64,000 bases of DNA from Ascidia mentula (taxonomy: Eukaryota; Chordata; Ascidiacea; Phlebobranchia; Ascidiidae), in the NCBI GenBank assembly GCA_947561715.1, contig OX387205.1, positions 7,259,001-7,323,000 on the forward strand, in the 5' to 3' direction. Position numbers and translations under genes: made by a program. Of the stretch, positions 1 through 11,541 are shown piece by piece. Position 1 is the first letter of the stretch; every line of letters begins with the position of its first letter. Under the pieces are notes generated by a model. That model saw nothing but the letters and a program-made list of their open reading frames with translations. It ran no database searches and had not been told where the DNA came from.

Positions 1-870
1 TCAATATATCCCGTTTTTTTCAGTGGTTAATGTCATTTTATGACATAGTTTATAGATCCGCATACTAGCGAGTGTGACTAAACTTACAAAAATGGTTTCA
101 ATCAAACGTTATCAATTTTGGCATTAGTGCCAGAATTTTAGTCCAGTTAGCTGGCAGTGATCCCCGATTTAGTGGTTGACCAGAGGAGACGGAATAAATC
201 AGTTGAGGGCGTTTTACTGAGACTCGTTCGCTGCGCCTCGAGTTAAAGGTTAAATAATTACCGCCTCCGAATCGCACCCTGGTTACAGTTTATGGGAAAG
301 TCGTTCGCCAAGTATTTATTGTTGAAAGCCCAAAAATATATAACTGTCCAACTGCGATGGGTGTTTGTTTGAGAACTTTGCGACGTATGTTCAAACATAC
401 ATACAAAAAGAAGCACTGACTCAATAAACAGTCAAGTAACTTCAATCAAAAATAACTTTGCACATTGTAATCGAAATCAACGACATTCACAATACGCAAC
501 AAATGTATCTCACTACAAACAGGCGAAAAAAAGAAAAATGTTTTCCGCGTGGTTTGGTGAAGTTCGTGCGTCAAACGCACGCTGAGATTATTGAGTTGTC
601 GCGGACATGGAATCAGTGGAGATGGTTGTTTTTTGTTTTTCGCACTTAGGATTAAGCAGAGAACGTTGAACTGGCTCCAGCTTTAATCAATGTTCATTTG
701 CGGAATATACTCAAACAAAAGTTAAATATCCCTTTAATCTAGTTAAATCTAAACTATTAATAAATTCTGTCGTCTTGTACTTCTTCCGCTCTACTATATA
801 ACTATAAAGTCGAAAGGTAAATTTGTACGTGACAAACGTCTTGTGTTTTTGCGTGAGAGTAGAAGATAAC
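1..870. other. no gene seen
   Basis: Only short, composition-driven open frames occur here, with no family resemblance, splice structure or RNA gene that I can support. The stretch ends at the 5-bp target duplication (ataac) of the solo LTR that follows. Confidence 0.5.
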
Positions 871-2377
871 TGTTACATCTTGTTTGCCAGTAATTGCCGA
901 TTTCTATGAATGCGCATTTTTCTCTACACTAATGTGTGTTGCAATATCATACGGTCTGTGACGCAATAATAAGAGACCAGGTTTTAAGTGACAACGCAAC
1001 GTGGTCAGGGTTGCCAGATTGGCGCTTTCGGCGCCAAATTCCCTGAATTTGGCTTTTTTCCATTTTGTCTGGCGCCCAAAATTTGGTTTGGCTTATTTGG
1101 CCCTTTTCTGGCGTTTTTCCTGTTAGCTTTGCGTTCGGAAGTTGCCCGGGCTCGTTCGTGACGAAACAGGTTCGCGGTATGCTTCTTTTCGGTAAAAACG
1201 TCACGCATCACAGCCCAAGCTAGTACAGAAGCGTTGCAAACTGTATGCCTGGGTAGCGTAAACTTGACTACTTCTATAGTGACGTCATAATTTGAGTTTT
1301 GAAAGACTGTTTGTGAAAAGTTTGCGTAGCACTGGCACTGCTATGCACATAGAAAGACGGATATAATCCAAGAGCATAAATAAACAAAGAAGAGATTGTA
1401 TGTTGCTCTACCGCATGAATGTAATTTGCCTGTAAATACAATTGAACATATGTTCGGGAAGCAGAAAATTAAACAATACAGTATATAAACGATTGGCTCT
1501 TTTCTGTTTCACTCAAAACTAGTTTTGGCGCTTTTTGGCGTTTTTTGTCGTGTTGTTTGGCTCTAAACAAAAAAAATATTCTGGCAACCCTGAACGTGGT
1601 TTCGTCCTTTTTGTGTCCGACAACTGTGCAGCACAGTGCTACGTCATTTCATTCTTGCAAAAGGTTTTTTGTGTTGCGAGCGAGCATTTTCTGGTGAGTC
1701 TATTTGTACATATGTGTGAAACGACTGAAGTACCGAATAACCGAAATGTGTAAATTGTAATTTTGGCTAATTTAACTGCGATGACTTAGAAGTCAGTTCG
1801 CTGAACAGTATAGCTGCCCTTGTTAAAGTGATTAAGTTTACACACGGTGTTGACGCTGTCTTTGTACTCGCAGTGTCTCTCTTGCATTTGTACACACGTG
1901 AAGCGTGTGGTATTCAATCTTCTGTCGCCCAAAGTTATCGGTAAGCATTGTGTGTGTTACGTCATAGTGGCGCATTGTAGTTTATGCTGCCTGTTTCGTT
2001 TAGGTGTGCGACAGTAACTGCTTCGACCGTCTTTGTGGTCCAGAGTTTCCCGGTTCCCAAATAGTTGGTGAGCCTTATGCTGTAATTATCTACGTGAAGT
2101 GTATTTGTTTGACACATTGCCTTCTGTGTAGAAACCGTGTTCCAAGGGTCCACGTGTCCTACGTGTCTTTCGTCTCCTCCCGACGTCTGTAACGTCTACA
2201 TTTCAAATACATTCCATCTTGCGTACGAGTGCGTACTGCACATTTGATAACAAAATAACATCAACTGAGTGAGCGAGCGAGTTTGAGGCCCATTAAAGAC
2301 ACGCGTTTCAACTGCGGGAATTCCGCCTCGTGTGACGTTCCGCGCCAAGAACCGGGGCGCGTTCAACGGACGTTACA
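871..2377. mobile_element. solo LTR of a retroelement, family shared with 54862-56105
   Basis: The sequence starts TGTTACATC and ends GTTACA. It is flanked on both sides by the 5-bp direct repeat ataac (866-870 and 2378-2382). The same sequence recurs at 54862-56105 with its own, different 5-bp flanks, so both are independent insertions of one LTR. No internal region lies next to it, so it is a solo LTR. The TGTTAC start is shared with the BEL/Pao LTR at 37083, which suggests but does not prove a BEL/Pao source. A hAT MITE (1006-1592) has inserted into it. It is an old fossil: the two copies differ by many small changes and about 100 bp of length. Confidence 0.85.
1006..1592. mobile_element. 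hAT-type MITE nested in a solo LTR
   Basis: The ends are inverted repeats, CAGGGTTGCCAGA at the left and TCTGGCAACCCTG at the right. The 8-bp flanks match exactly: aacgtggt at 998-1005 and 1593-1600. An 8-bp target duplication with CAGGG ends is the hAT signature. There is no transposase frame, so it is non-autonomous. The other copy of the host LTR (54862-56105) lacks this insert. Confidence 0.93.
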
Positions 2378-2382
2378 ATAAC

Positions 2383-4500
2383 GTCAATTCAATGGTTTTA
2401 GGTATACATAATATAACGATATCGTGGAGAGAAAACAAAAAAAACATAGTTTTAGTACTGAACAGCTTTGGCACTGTAACGGTTGGAAGGTGCGGGCTAA
2501 TGTGTAAAGAAAATGGCTCAATGAGAATGAGCAATTGCAAATGCGAAGTTTGATCCGCGGCTTGGCCGTAGCTGCAATTCTGCTTCAACGCATTTTATGG
2601 ACACGCAGTTTTATAAGGAAGGATGTATGTAATCTGCGGTCGGAAAATAAGTAGCTTTTTAAAACTTACTAATACTGTTGAGCATCGCAGGTAAATCACA
2701 GTGCAGATTTTTAAATGACCTACTGCCCAAAGCAGGGTATTCTTGCATAGCAACCAAGTCTATTTGAACGTCAGGTTGCGAAATGAGACGATTAATTGCC
2801 CTTTGTAATTTGCAGTGTTATGCTGCTCCTCCGACTGCTTTGTCTGGTAGTTTTAGGTATTGTGAAGTAAGTGTCGTTTCGAGAACGTGGTCGCGACATA
2901 TCGCGATTGCCCCGTGCAATTGCACTAACACAAAAAAACATTAATTTGTGCATTCCCCTGTACTGGTTTGGAACATGACAATACCAAATCTAAAATCATT
3001 GTTATGCCGTATCCGTCGAAAGGAAATTAAAACAATTTGACTTGGATTAAAAAAAAAAAAAACTACAAAGCTATACGTGACCTAAACTAATCAGCAATAT
3101 TTTGCTTCAAAAAGCCAAAACAAGCTGAGTATAAGAGTATGTAGACTGTGCGAACTGACGTTGTGCCTGCTGTGGATCGAGGATTTTTATCAAAAAAGTT
3201 AAGGCTTTAGATCCGTAACCAACACCAAGTTGCCATCAGTCACGCATTCAAAAAAGATACATACTAGCGATTCGGCCACGTATTCATCAATACAACATAA
3301 AATTTATTTCTAAAATATTCGCATAAAATTAACAGTGTTTTTCCGTATTTTTATTAATCAACTTTAAATGCAGATTGGCTTTTATTATAAATTACTACAA
3401 GCTTTTATTAAGTTGTAAAGAAACAATGTGTCATATCTTTGAAAAAAATAGCTATCTTCGATCCTTGCACCTTACTGCAAAACTTATTTGCTATGGTTAA
3501 AGTATTTTGTTTTGGGAAGTCTTTCCACATTGGAGGCAATTATAAAGCTGTGGTCTGCGCAAACAAATCAGGAAAAGTTATCAGGACTGACTGAATAGGC
3601 ACCAAACTTTTCGTGGGACAAAACAAATCGATATGATCACTATTGGACAAATGGCGTGCCTGCTTGCGTGTGATTACTGAAAAACTTAGTAGTCGACATA
3701 GTATACAAATAAAGACAATTATTGGACGAAGGTACCTACAATTCAACTTGCGCGGTTGTTATTAAGAAGGTTACAATTTTGCGTGGTTAAGTATCAAGGA
3801 GGACAGGCTCGCCAATTTAGGCTATGCAGCGACGTTTGTTAAAATATGTAGCAAAATGTACTTAAAACCAATGTCCGCGAAACAATCACCAAAAAATTTG
3901 GTTGTGGAAAATTATTATATTAATTCGCTACCGAATGTTTTAAATCGGAACGATGGAAAAGTACTTTCGCCCGTGTTCCGCAATTTCGCCCGTAACAATT
4001 CGTGACTTTTGTTTCCCATGTTTGGCCGTTTGACCCATGATCGATGTTGTCCATTGAATTATGTCCCGCTGTGTTTTAGCTGTTACGCCCTTTTGTTTTT
4101 CGTCGCTCAATTTCTTTGCCCTGTGGGTTCGCTTCGCTACTGTGTTTGTTTTATTCTCTGAAGAAGCCTAGTCGTACGTACAGGCGAAACGTCAGAAAAT
4201 ACAATATTTTTTAAACAAAAGGTGTATATTTGTTGTTCTCCACCAGAAGAGCGTCAGATTCATAATTCATTATGATACCTGGTGGTCAAAGCCTATTTTC
4301 AGTTTTCAAATAAGTATTTGACATTCAATGTTCCGCGCATCAGAAGGACGTTATCTCTGTCACACTTAGTGAAATTGAATTTTTTAACAGAAATTTTTTT
4401 TGGATTATTTTATTCAATTTTTTGTTAATTAGTTTTTGTATATTTTTATATTTGTTTCTATACTCAAAGATTTTTTTTACATTTAGTTAAACAGAAAGTA
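2383..4500. other. no gene seen; possible Penelope-like 3' motif near 4150-4190
   Basis: I see no supported coding region. Near 4150-4190 there is a 'tgaagaagcc ... ggcgaaacgtcag' arrangement of the kind found at the 3' ends of some Penelope-like and related retroelements. A similar motif occurs on the minus strand near 58290-58340. Without a reverse transcriptase frame this is only suggestive. Confidence 0.25.
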
Positions 4501-5029
4501 ATAAAAAATGGACTGCACAACAATCAGCAACAGTACACCATTATTGGGACAGAGAAATGGCACCATATTTCTTAAATGCAGGGTTGCCAGTGTTGCAGTT
4601 TTCCCGCCCAATTGGGCTGGTTTTCGACATCGAGTTGCGGTTATTTTTTGCGGGTTGCGGGTTGCGGTTTATTGGGCGGTTATTTTAAAAGACACTGTTA
4701 CCCATTCCAAATGCATTATGAGCCTCGCTTTGATACTTGAAAAGGGAGAAACGGCGAGTTTCTCAGACAAAAGAAACAATTGCATGGCGCTGTGCGCATT
4801 ATTGCATTCAGAGGAACACAACAAGATCCAAGACGGAAAACTAAACAATTCAGTTTCCAAACAAAGAGGTTGTAATAAACGCTACTGTTACAAGAAAATG
4901 AGAATTGTCTGTTGTGTGCTCTCTGCTTCCATACTTTACACAAATTTTCAAATCATTTTATGCGACTGGATTGTAGTGAGAGTACGCAAAGTTTTGGTTT
5001 TAAAGTATTGGCATATTAACAAGAGCATG

Positions 5030-5693
5030 CGGAAAAAGTCATTTCGATGGAAAACGGCGCTTATATCCCATTTTATTTTGCTATGAACTATTAGCTGATG
5101 CTGTACTCTACCTATAGGGCGATTTTTAGAAAAATATTAGTCCCGGAAAGTGTTTAAAGCGTCAATAGAATTTCATCGAATATCATAGTTCGTTTTTAAT
5201 TGTTGACGGAAAAAGTCATTTCGATGGAAAACGGCGCTTATGTCCCATTTTATTTTCATATGAGCTATTAGCTGATGCTGTACTCTACCTATTGGGCGAT
5301 TTTAAGAAAAATATTAGTCCCGGAAAGTGTTTAAAGCGTCAATAGAATATCATCGTATATCATAGTTCGTTTTTAATTGTTCACGGAAAAAGTCATTTCG
5401 ATGGAAAACGGCGCTTATGTCCCATTTTATTTTGATGTGAGCTATTAACTGATGCTGTACTCTACCTATTGGGCGATTTAAAAAAAATATTAGTCCCGGA
5501 AAGTGTTTAAAGCGTCAATAGAATATTATTGTATATCACAGTTCGTTTCTAATTGTTGACGGAAAAAGTCATTTTGATGCCAAACGGCGCTTATGTCCCA
5601 TTTTATTTCGATATGAGCGTTTAGCTGATGCTGTACTCTAACTTAGGGCTATTTTCAGAATAATATTAGTCCCGGAAAGTGTTTAAAGCGTCC
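5030..5693. repeat. 177-bp tandem satellite, about 3.7 copies
   Basis: The marker ggaaaaagtcattt recurs at 5031, 5208, 5385 and 5561, giving a period of 176-177 bp. Copies agree closely over the stretch from 'aacggcgctta' through 'tattagtcccggaaagtgtttaaagcgtc'. A further partial monomer (about 5965-6030) lies after about 270 bp of unrelated sequence, so the array has been interrupted or split. The unit is close to nucleosome-plus-linker size, like many satellites. The open frame at 4508-5086 runs into this array and is not a gene. Confidence 0.92.
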
Positions 5694-6248
5694 CTGAATT
5701 ACGTTTTTTGGGGAGCTCTCTGATACGCTGTGATTTATGCCATATGAAGGAATATTTGGTGTGACATAGCAATTAAATGTTTGCCCTGATAATTGTTTTG
5801 ACAATTGACATATAATTTGTTTTTCCGGAATGACAGGATTATGCTCAACCTGAAGTAAAATTGAAAATATTATGTGAACGTTGTGGTTAGTGATGCGGAA
5901 CGCTTTTTTAAATTTCTTTTTTTTTATTTCGCCAGAATGACAATAGTTAATTTTTCGTAACACTACCTATAGAGCGATTTTTAGAAAAATATTAGTCCCG
6001 GAAAGTATTTATAATCTTCATAGAATTACCATCACATACATGTGAAGTATGTATTCATGTTACATAAAGAAATGTTTGGTTTGGCCATAGAATACTAAAA
6101 CATAGAATACTTTTAGTATTCTATGGTTTGACATGACATTTAAGATTTTCTCTTCGGCCAGATAGACGTCAGAAGTAATTCATTCAAGCGTGAAATTATT
6201 TAGGTGAAAACAAAATATTTCGCGGAAGTGAGTGACACCAGTCAAGTA

Positions 6249-6687
6249 ACCACCCTCATTCTGGCAGAATTCTGGCAGAATAATTTTGCAAATTTGCCAC
6301 ATTTTACAAGGTACAACAGGCATATACTCAAAAATTGTTTTTTTTGGATTAGAATCAAATTACAGAGATGAGCAAGCAGTTCAAACCTCAAAAAACATTT
6401 AAACAAATTTTTTCGCAGCTGTATCAATCAAAAAAATCGCGAATTAAAAAAATCGCCTGGTTTTGCGATTCAGCATAATTGTGGCATGCAAAAAACTTCC
6501 CTAATACAAAGAATTCTGCTCGGCGTTCTTGTAATAGGTGCCAATATTGACCAATATCACGAGAACGGAAATTTAATGCTCTACCACATGCAATTAACAA
6601 ATTTGAAATTAAGGTGCCGGATGACCTTCAAATCGCCCATCGAAGACGACCCGCTTTTTGCGAATCAGCAGCATAATGGCGTAATGT
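6249..6687 (+). repeat. left terminal inverted repeat (about 440 bp)
   Basis: This is the reverse complement of 8604-9043 with few mismatches. The first 234 bp are unique to the element ends. The last 205 bp are the first satellite unit. Confidence 0.9.
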
Positions 6688-8603
6688 CGGCATGCGAAAA
6701 ACTTCCCTATTAAAACAATTCTGCTCGGCGTTCTTGCAATAGGTGCCAATATTGACCAACATCACGAGAACGGAAATTTAATGTTCTACCACATGCAATT
6801 AACAAATTTGAAATTAAGGTGCCGGATGACCTTCAAATCGCCCATCGAAGACGACCCGCTTTTTGCGAATCAGCAGCATAATGGCGTAATGTCGGCATGC
6901 GAAAAACTTCCCTATTAAAACAATTCTGCTCGGCGTTCTTGCAATAGGTGCCAATATTGACCAACATCATGAGAACGGAAATTTAATGCTCTAGCACATG
7001 CAATTAACAAATTTGAAATTAAGGTGCCGGATGACCTTCAAATCGCCCATCGAAGACGACCCGCTTTTTGCGAATCAGCAGCATAATGGCGTGATGTCGG
7101 CATGCGAAAAACTTCCCTATTAAAACAATTCTGCTCGGCGTTCTTGCAATAGGTGCCAATATTGACCAAGATCACGAGAACGGAAATTTAATGCTCTACC
7201 ACATGCAATTAACAAATTTGAAATTAAGGTGCCGGATGACCTTCAAATCGCCCATCGAAGACGACCCGCTTTTTGCGAATCAGCAGCATAATGGCGTAAT
7301 GTCGGCATGCGAAAAACTTCCCTATTAAAACAATTTTGCTCGGCGTTCTTGCAATAGGTGCCAATATTGACCAACATCACGAGAACGGAAATTTAATGCT
7401 CTACCACATGCAATTAACAAATTTGAAATGAAGGTGCCGGATGATCTTCAAATCGCCCATCGAAGACGACCCGCTTTTTGCGAATCAGCAGCATAATGGC
7501 GTAATGTCGGCATGCGAAAAACTTCCCTATTAAAACAATTCTGCTCGGCGTTCTTGCAATAGGTGCCAATATTGACCAATATCACGAGAACGGAAATTTA
7601 ATGCTCTACCACATGCAATTAACAAATTTGAAATGAAGGTGCCGGATGACCTTCAAATCGCCCATCGAAGACGACCCGCTTTTTGCGAATCAGCAGCATA
7701 ATGGCGTAATGTCGGCATGCGAAAAACTTCCCTATTAAAACAATTCTGCTCGGCGTTCTTGCAATAGGTGCCAATATTGACCAACATCATGAGAACGGAA
7801 ATTTAATGCTCTACCACATGCAATTAACAAATTTGAAATTAAGGTGCCGGATGACCTTCAAATCGCCCATCGAAGACGACCCGCTTTTTGCGAATCAGCA
7901 GCATAATGGCGATGTCGGCATGCGAAAAACTTCCCTATTAAAACAATTCTGCTCGGCGTTCTTGCAATAGGTGCCAATATTGACCAACATCACGAGAACG
8001 GAAATTTAATGCTCTAGCACATGCAATTAACAAATTTGAAATTAAGGTGCCGGATGACCTTCAAATCGCCCATCGAAGACGACCCGCTTTTTGCGAATCA
8101 GCAGCATAATGGCGTAATGTCGGCATGCGAAAAACTTCCCTATTAAAACAATTCTGCTCGGCGTTCTTGCAATAGGTGCCAATATTGACCAAGATCACGA
8201 GAACGGAAATTTAATGCTCTACCACATGCAATTAACAAATTTGAAATTAAGGTGCCGGATGACCTTCAAATCGCCCATCGAAGACGACCCGCTTTTTGCG
8301 AATCAGCAGCATAATGGCGTAATGTCGGCATGCGAAAAACTTCCCTATTAAAACAATTCTGCTCGGCGTTCTTGCAATAGGTGCCAATATTGACCAAGAT
8401 CACGAGAACGGAAATTTAATGCTCTACCACATGCAATTAACAAATTTGAAATTAAGGTGCCGGATGACCTTCAAATCGCCCATCGAAGACGACCCGCTTT
8501 TTGCGAATCAGCAGCATAATGGCGTAATGTCGGCATGCGAAAAACTTCCCTATTAAAACAATTCTGCTCGGCGTTCTTGCAATAGGTGCCAATATTGACC
8601 AAG
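6483..8603 (+). repeat. 205-bp satellite array, about 10.4 units
   Basis: The marker cggcatgcgaaaaactt recurs at 6688, 6893, 7098, 7303, 7508, 7713, 7916, 8121, 8326 and 8531: exact 205-bp steps, with one 203-bp step caused by loss of two bases in one unit. Units differ by only a few substitutions, so the array is young or homogenised. It stops part-way through a unit at 8603, where the sequence turns into the opposite orientation. Confidence 0.95.
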
Positions 8604-9043
8604 ACATTACGCCATTATGCTGCTGATTCGCAAAAAGCGGGTCGTCTTCGATGGGCGATTTGAAGGTCATCCGGCACCTTAATTTCAAATTTGTTAATTG
8701 CATGTGCTAGAGCATTAAATTTCCGTTCTCATGATGTTGGTCAATATTGGCACCTATTGCAAGAACGCCGAGCAGAATTCTTTGTGTTAGGGAAGTTTTT
8801 TGCATGCCGCCATTATGCTGAATCGCAAAACCAGGCGATTTTTTTAATTCGCGATTTTTTTTATTGATGCAGGTTCGGAAAATTTTGTTTAAATGTTTTT
8901 TGAGGTTTGAACTGCTTGCTCATCTCTGTAATTTGATTCTAATCCAAAAGAAACCAATTTTTGAGTAAATGTCTGTTGTACCTTGTAAAATGTGGCAAAT
9001 TTGCAAAATTATTCTGCCAGAATTCTGCCAGAATGAGGGTGGT
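8604..9043 (-). repeat. right terminal inverted repeat
   Basis: It is one satellite unit in inverted orientation followed by the inverted copy of the unique left end. The boundary with the array at 8603/8604 is abrupt. Confidence 0.9.
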
Positions 9044-9432
9044 GTCAAGTAGCAGGCAGCACGGAACACGGAAGCAGTATGGTCTAGTGTAGTGTAGTAG
9101 ATGTTTTGCGGGTGATGCGTTGTGGCAATGTTGTTGGAGAAGGCAATTATGTTTTGACAGATTGGAGAGATGTATTGAAATGATTCGTGAACACTTATAG
9201 TCGTTGTATAGAGAAGGGAGAAATGTATAAACTCGAACTTCAGTTAATTCAGAAACTACTATGTCAATTTGTTGGAATGTTTTAGTTGTTTCATCAACCT
9301 AAATCTCTTAAAGTTTCATTAAATTTATAAAAGGACAGGTCAAACAGGTAATTCCAATGGGATTAGTTAATATAAAACTACCTGCTAAAAAAAAAAATTA
9401 CCGATAATCCGAGCAATATTAATTAGCTAATG

Positions 9433-9716
9433 CAGTGCTTTTCAACCATTTTAAATTCTATCCGCTCTTTTCTGTTGCACGAAAATTTCATCCGCACAAT
9501 GCGGCCAAACCGCGCATGAAATGTTTGCGAACCCCACGAATAAAGGGGAAGGATTAGCGTTGCTTCTTGAAGCTAGTGTACATAACCAAATATGAAAATT
9601 TCTTAGACTACACAACCTTTTATTGGGCGATTGTCATCCCCACCATGTTGCCCATCCGTACTACAAATTTTCACATCCGCACCAGTGCGGATGGTGCCAC
9701 AGGTTGAAAAGCACTG
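9433..9716. mobile_element. hAT MITE, 284 bp
   Basis: The ends are CAGTGCTTTTCAACC and GGTTGAAAAGCACTG. The 8-bp target duplication agctaatg is perfect (9425-9432 and 9717-9724). It has no coding capacity. It lies about 230 bp upstream of the SGF29 start codon, so it may overlap that gene's promoter or 5' untranslated region. Confidence 0.95.
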
Positions 9717-9949
9717 AGCTAATGCATTAACATACAAAAAACGTTGCAATCATCTGCGCGATTAACGATCGCCGAAACAAAATTTTCCGCGCATAAAACA
9801 AACTTTCCAATCTGGCTTGTGTTGAGAATATGTATAAAGCTCTTTTAGATCTATGTTTTTGGTTGGTGTAATTGAAATTTTCCCCTAGCTGTTATTCCTA
9901 GTTCTTTTCCTATAATATTTTTTCAACGACACTGCTTATAGAATTAAAA

Positions 9950-10831
9950 ATGACTGCCTATGATTGTAAAATTAAAAGCCTTCTGGAACAGCTTGTTATT
10001 TCTGTCCAGGAAACAGAACGAACACGTCAGCGACAAGTATCCAGCGCCGATACAATATCAAAGGTTCATGAGAAAGTACACCAAGAACAGAGGATTTCTA
10101 TCTACTTTAGACAAAAACTTCAGGCTTTATATAATGCTGCTTTGCAAGACTCGGAAATGGAAAGTGATTTACTCCGAAAATGTCTAGAATTAGTTGCAGA
10201 AATCAAATCTGTTCTGGAAGAGAAACGAGTGGCAGGAAGAGCATCAACATTTTGTGTATCTGAGGAGCATCCAAGAAAAAGTATGCGACGAGGTGTTTTA
10301 ATGAGTATGCTGCAAAAGGCTGCTCAAACACTTCCATTATGGATTGGTAAGCCAAATGAAAAAGTTCCTCCACTCTGTGGAGCTGTTGGTCCTTCAAATG
10401 ACTACATTGCAAAACCGGGGGATAAAGTGGCTGCCAAAGTCAAAACTGATGAAGAAGAGCAGTGGATATTGGCTGAAGTGGTATATTTTGATTTGAATTC
10501 TTTAAAATATGAAGTTGATGATATTGATGAAGATGGTGGAGCATGCCATATGCTGAACAAACGGAAAGTTGTTCCTCTTCCGCAATGGAAAGCAAATCCA
10601 GAAACTGATGCTGAAGCTCTGTTTGATAAGGGAACATTGGTGATGGCTCTTTATCCACAGACAACTTGTTTTTATCGTGCTGTTGTAAGTGAAAAGCCAG
10701 TAACTTCCTTGGATGATTATCTAGTTTTGTTTGAAGATAATTCATATGCTGATGGATATTCACCTGCCCTTAGGGTTGCTCAAAAATACACCTTCGTACC
10801 TAAAGAAATTAAAGACATAAAAAAACGATAG
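9950..10831 (+). CDS. SGF29: SAGA-associated factor 29 (SGF29)
   Basis: This is the chromatin-reader subunit of the SAGA/ATAC histone acetyltransferase modules. It acts in the nucleus and binds H3K4me2/3 to direct Gcn5-type acetylation. The single 293-codon frame has the same length as I recall for the human protein. Residues 10-95 are a charged helical, probably coiled-coil region. Residues about 150-290 form the tandem Tudor (SGF29_C) domain. The acidic DDIDED stretch (190-195) and aromatic residues Y235, Y242 and F261 fall where the family has its H3A1 pocket and methyl-lysine cage. The start is preceded by AT-rich sequence with no better upstream ATG in frame. It appears uninterrupted by introns, unlike its neighbours, though a 5' UTR intron cannot be excluded. 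ARPC5 follows on the same strand after 710 bp. Confidence 0.95.
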   Translation: MTAYDCKIKSLLEQLVISVQETERTRQRQVSSADTISKVHEKVHQEQRISIYFRQKLQALYNAALQDSEMESDLLRKCLELVAEIKSVLEEKRVAGRASTFCVSEEHPRKSMRRGVLMSMLQKAAQTLPLWIGKPNEKVPPLCGAVGPSNDYIAKPGDKVAAKVKTDEEEQWILAEVVYFDLNSLKYEVDDIDEDGGACHMLNKRKVVPLPQWKANPETDAEALFDKGTLVMALYPQTTCFYRAVVSEKPVTSLDDYLVLFEDNSYADGYSPALRVAQKYTFVPKEIKDIKKR

Positions 10832-11541
10832 GTTTGTTTTATAGTGTAAAATAAGTCAATTAATATTCATCCAGAAATTAATTACTTCCTCCAACACTGA
10901 TCCTCAAAAAAGACAATATACATAAGCTAATTTCGGATAATACCACCAACACGAGATTTACAAAGTGCAATTAGCACTAAAGAAGCCATGGTTTATTTAG
11001 CATCTTGTCCATTTGTATTTTTTAAATGTATAAAAGTAAAATTTTTTGGGTTTTTTTTTTAAAAGGTTAATCATATTCTTTTGAAACATGGTAAATTCTG
11101 ACCTTTTGCCAGGTAAACTCTGCTGTTATGGGTGTAGGGGTTGTGGGATACAGCAGAGCAATGTTTCTGTTTAAATTCGCCCCATTAACCCTATTGCATT
11201 TTTTCAATTTTCCATTCAGTTTTGTTTTAAATTTCTTTGTGTTTTGTTGACAGTTAATTCAGCTTTACACATGATCACTTTTCTTTGCTTCCCTTACAGA
11301 CCCTTTTTTCATTTATGTTTTGCAATCTGTGCATCTTTTTCCCTCTTCATCAACATTGAGCATAATTAGTAAGAATAGAACTGTCTTGTTTTCAGTTAAA
11401 GATTCTCTGAGAAAATTTAATCTGTATTTTTTTTGACAAATTTTCCTTATGAATTTTTTTGAGGTTTACAGTTATATTTTGTTCTTTATAGGATAACTTG
11501 TTAATTACTTTTTGCAAAGGCAAGTGATTTAATGCTAAAGC

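Larger units (their letters stand above)
6249..9043. mobile_element. long-TIR foldback-like DNA transposon carrying a 205-bp satellite
   Basis: The 8-bp direct repeat gtcaagta flanks it (6241-6248 and 9044-9051). The ends start ACCACCCTCATTCTGG and are inverted over about 440 bp (6249-6687 against 8604-9043). The element reads as 234 bp of unique left end, about 10.4 head-to-tail 205-bp units, one inverted unit, and 235 bp of unique right end. There is no transposase. The 8-bp duplication would fit hAT, P or Merlin-type mobilisation, but the ends are not typical CAGNG hAT ends, so the superfamily is open. The short open frames inside are translations of the repeat. Confidence 0.92.

Noticed and set aside
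4578-4700. MITE start 'cagggttgccagtgttgcag'
   Set aside because: It resembles the 1006-1592 terminus, but no matching inverted end or target duplication was found downstream.
4508-5086. 192-codon open frame on the + strand
   Set aside because: It runs into the 177-bp satellite and has low-complexity, frame-accident composition with no domain resemblance.
6486-8703. Repeated small frames in the 205-bp units, and a CRISPR-like look of regular repeats
   Set aside because: The repeats are contiguous 205-bp units without unique spacers, in a eukaryotic transposon. The frames are translations of the same satellite.
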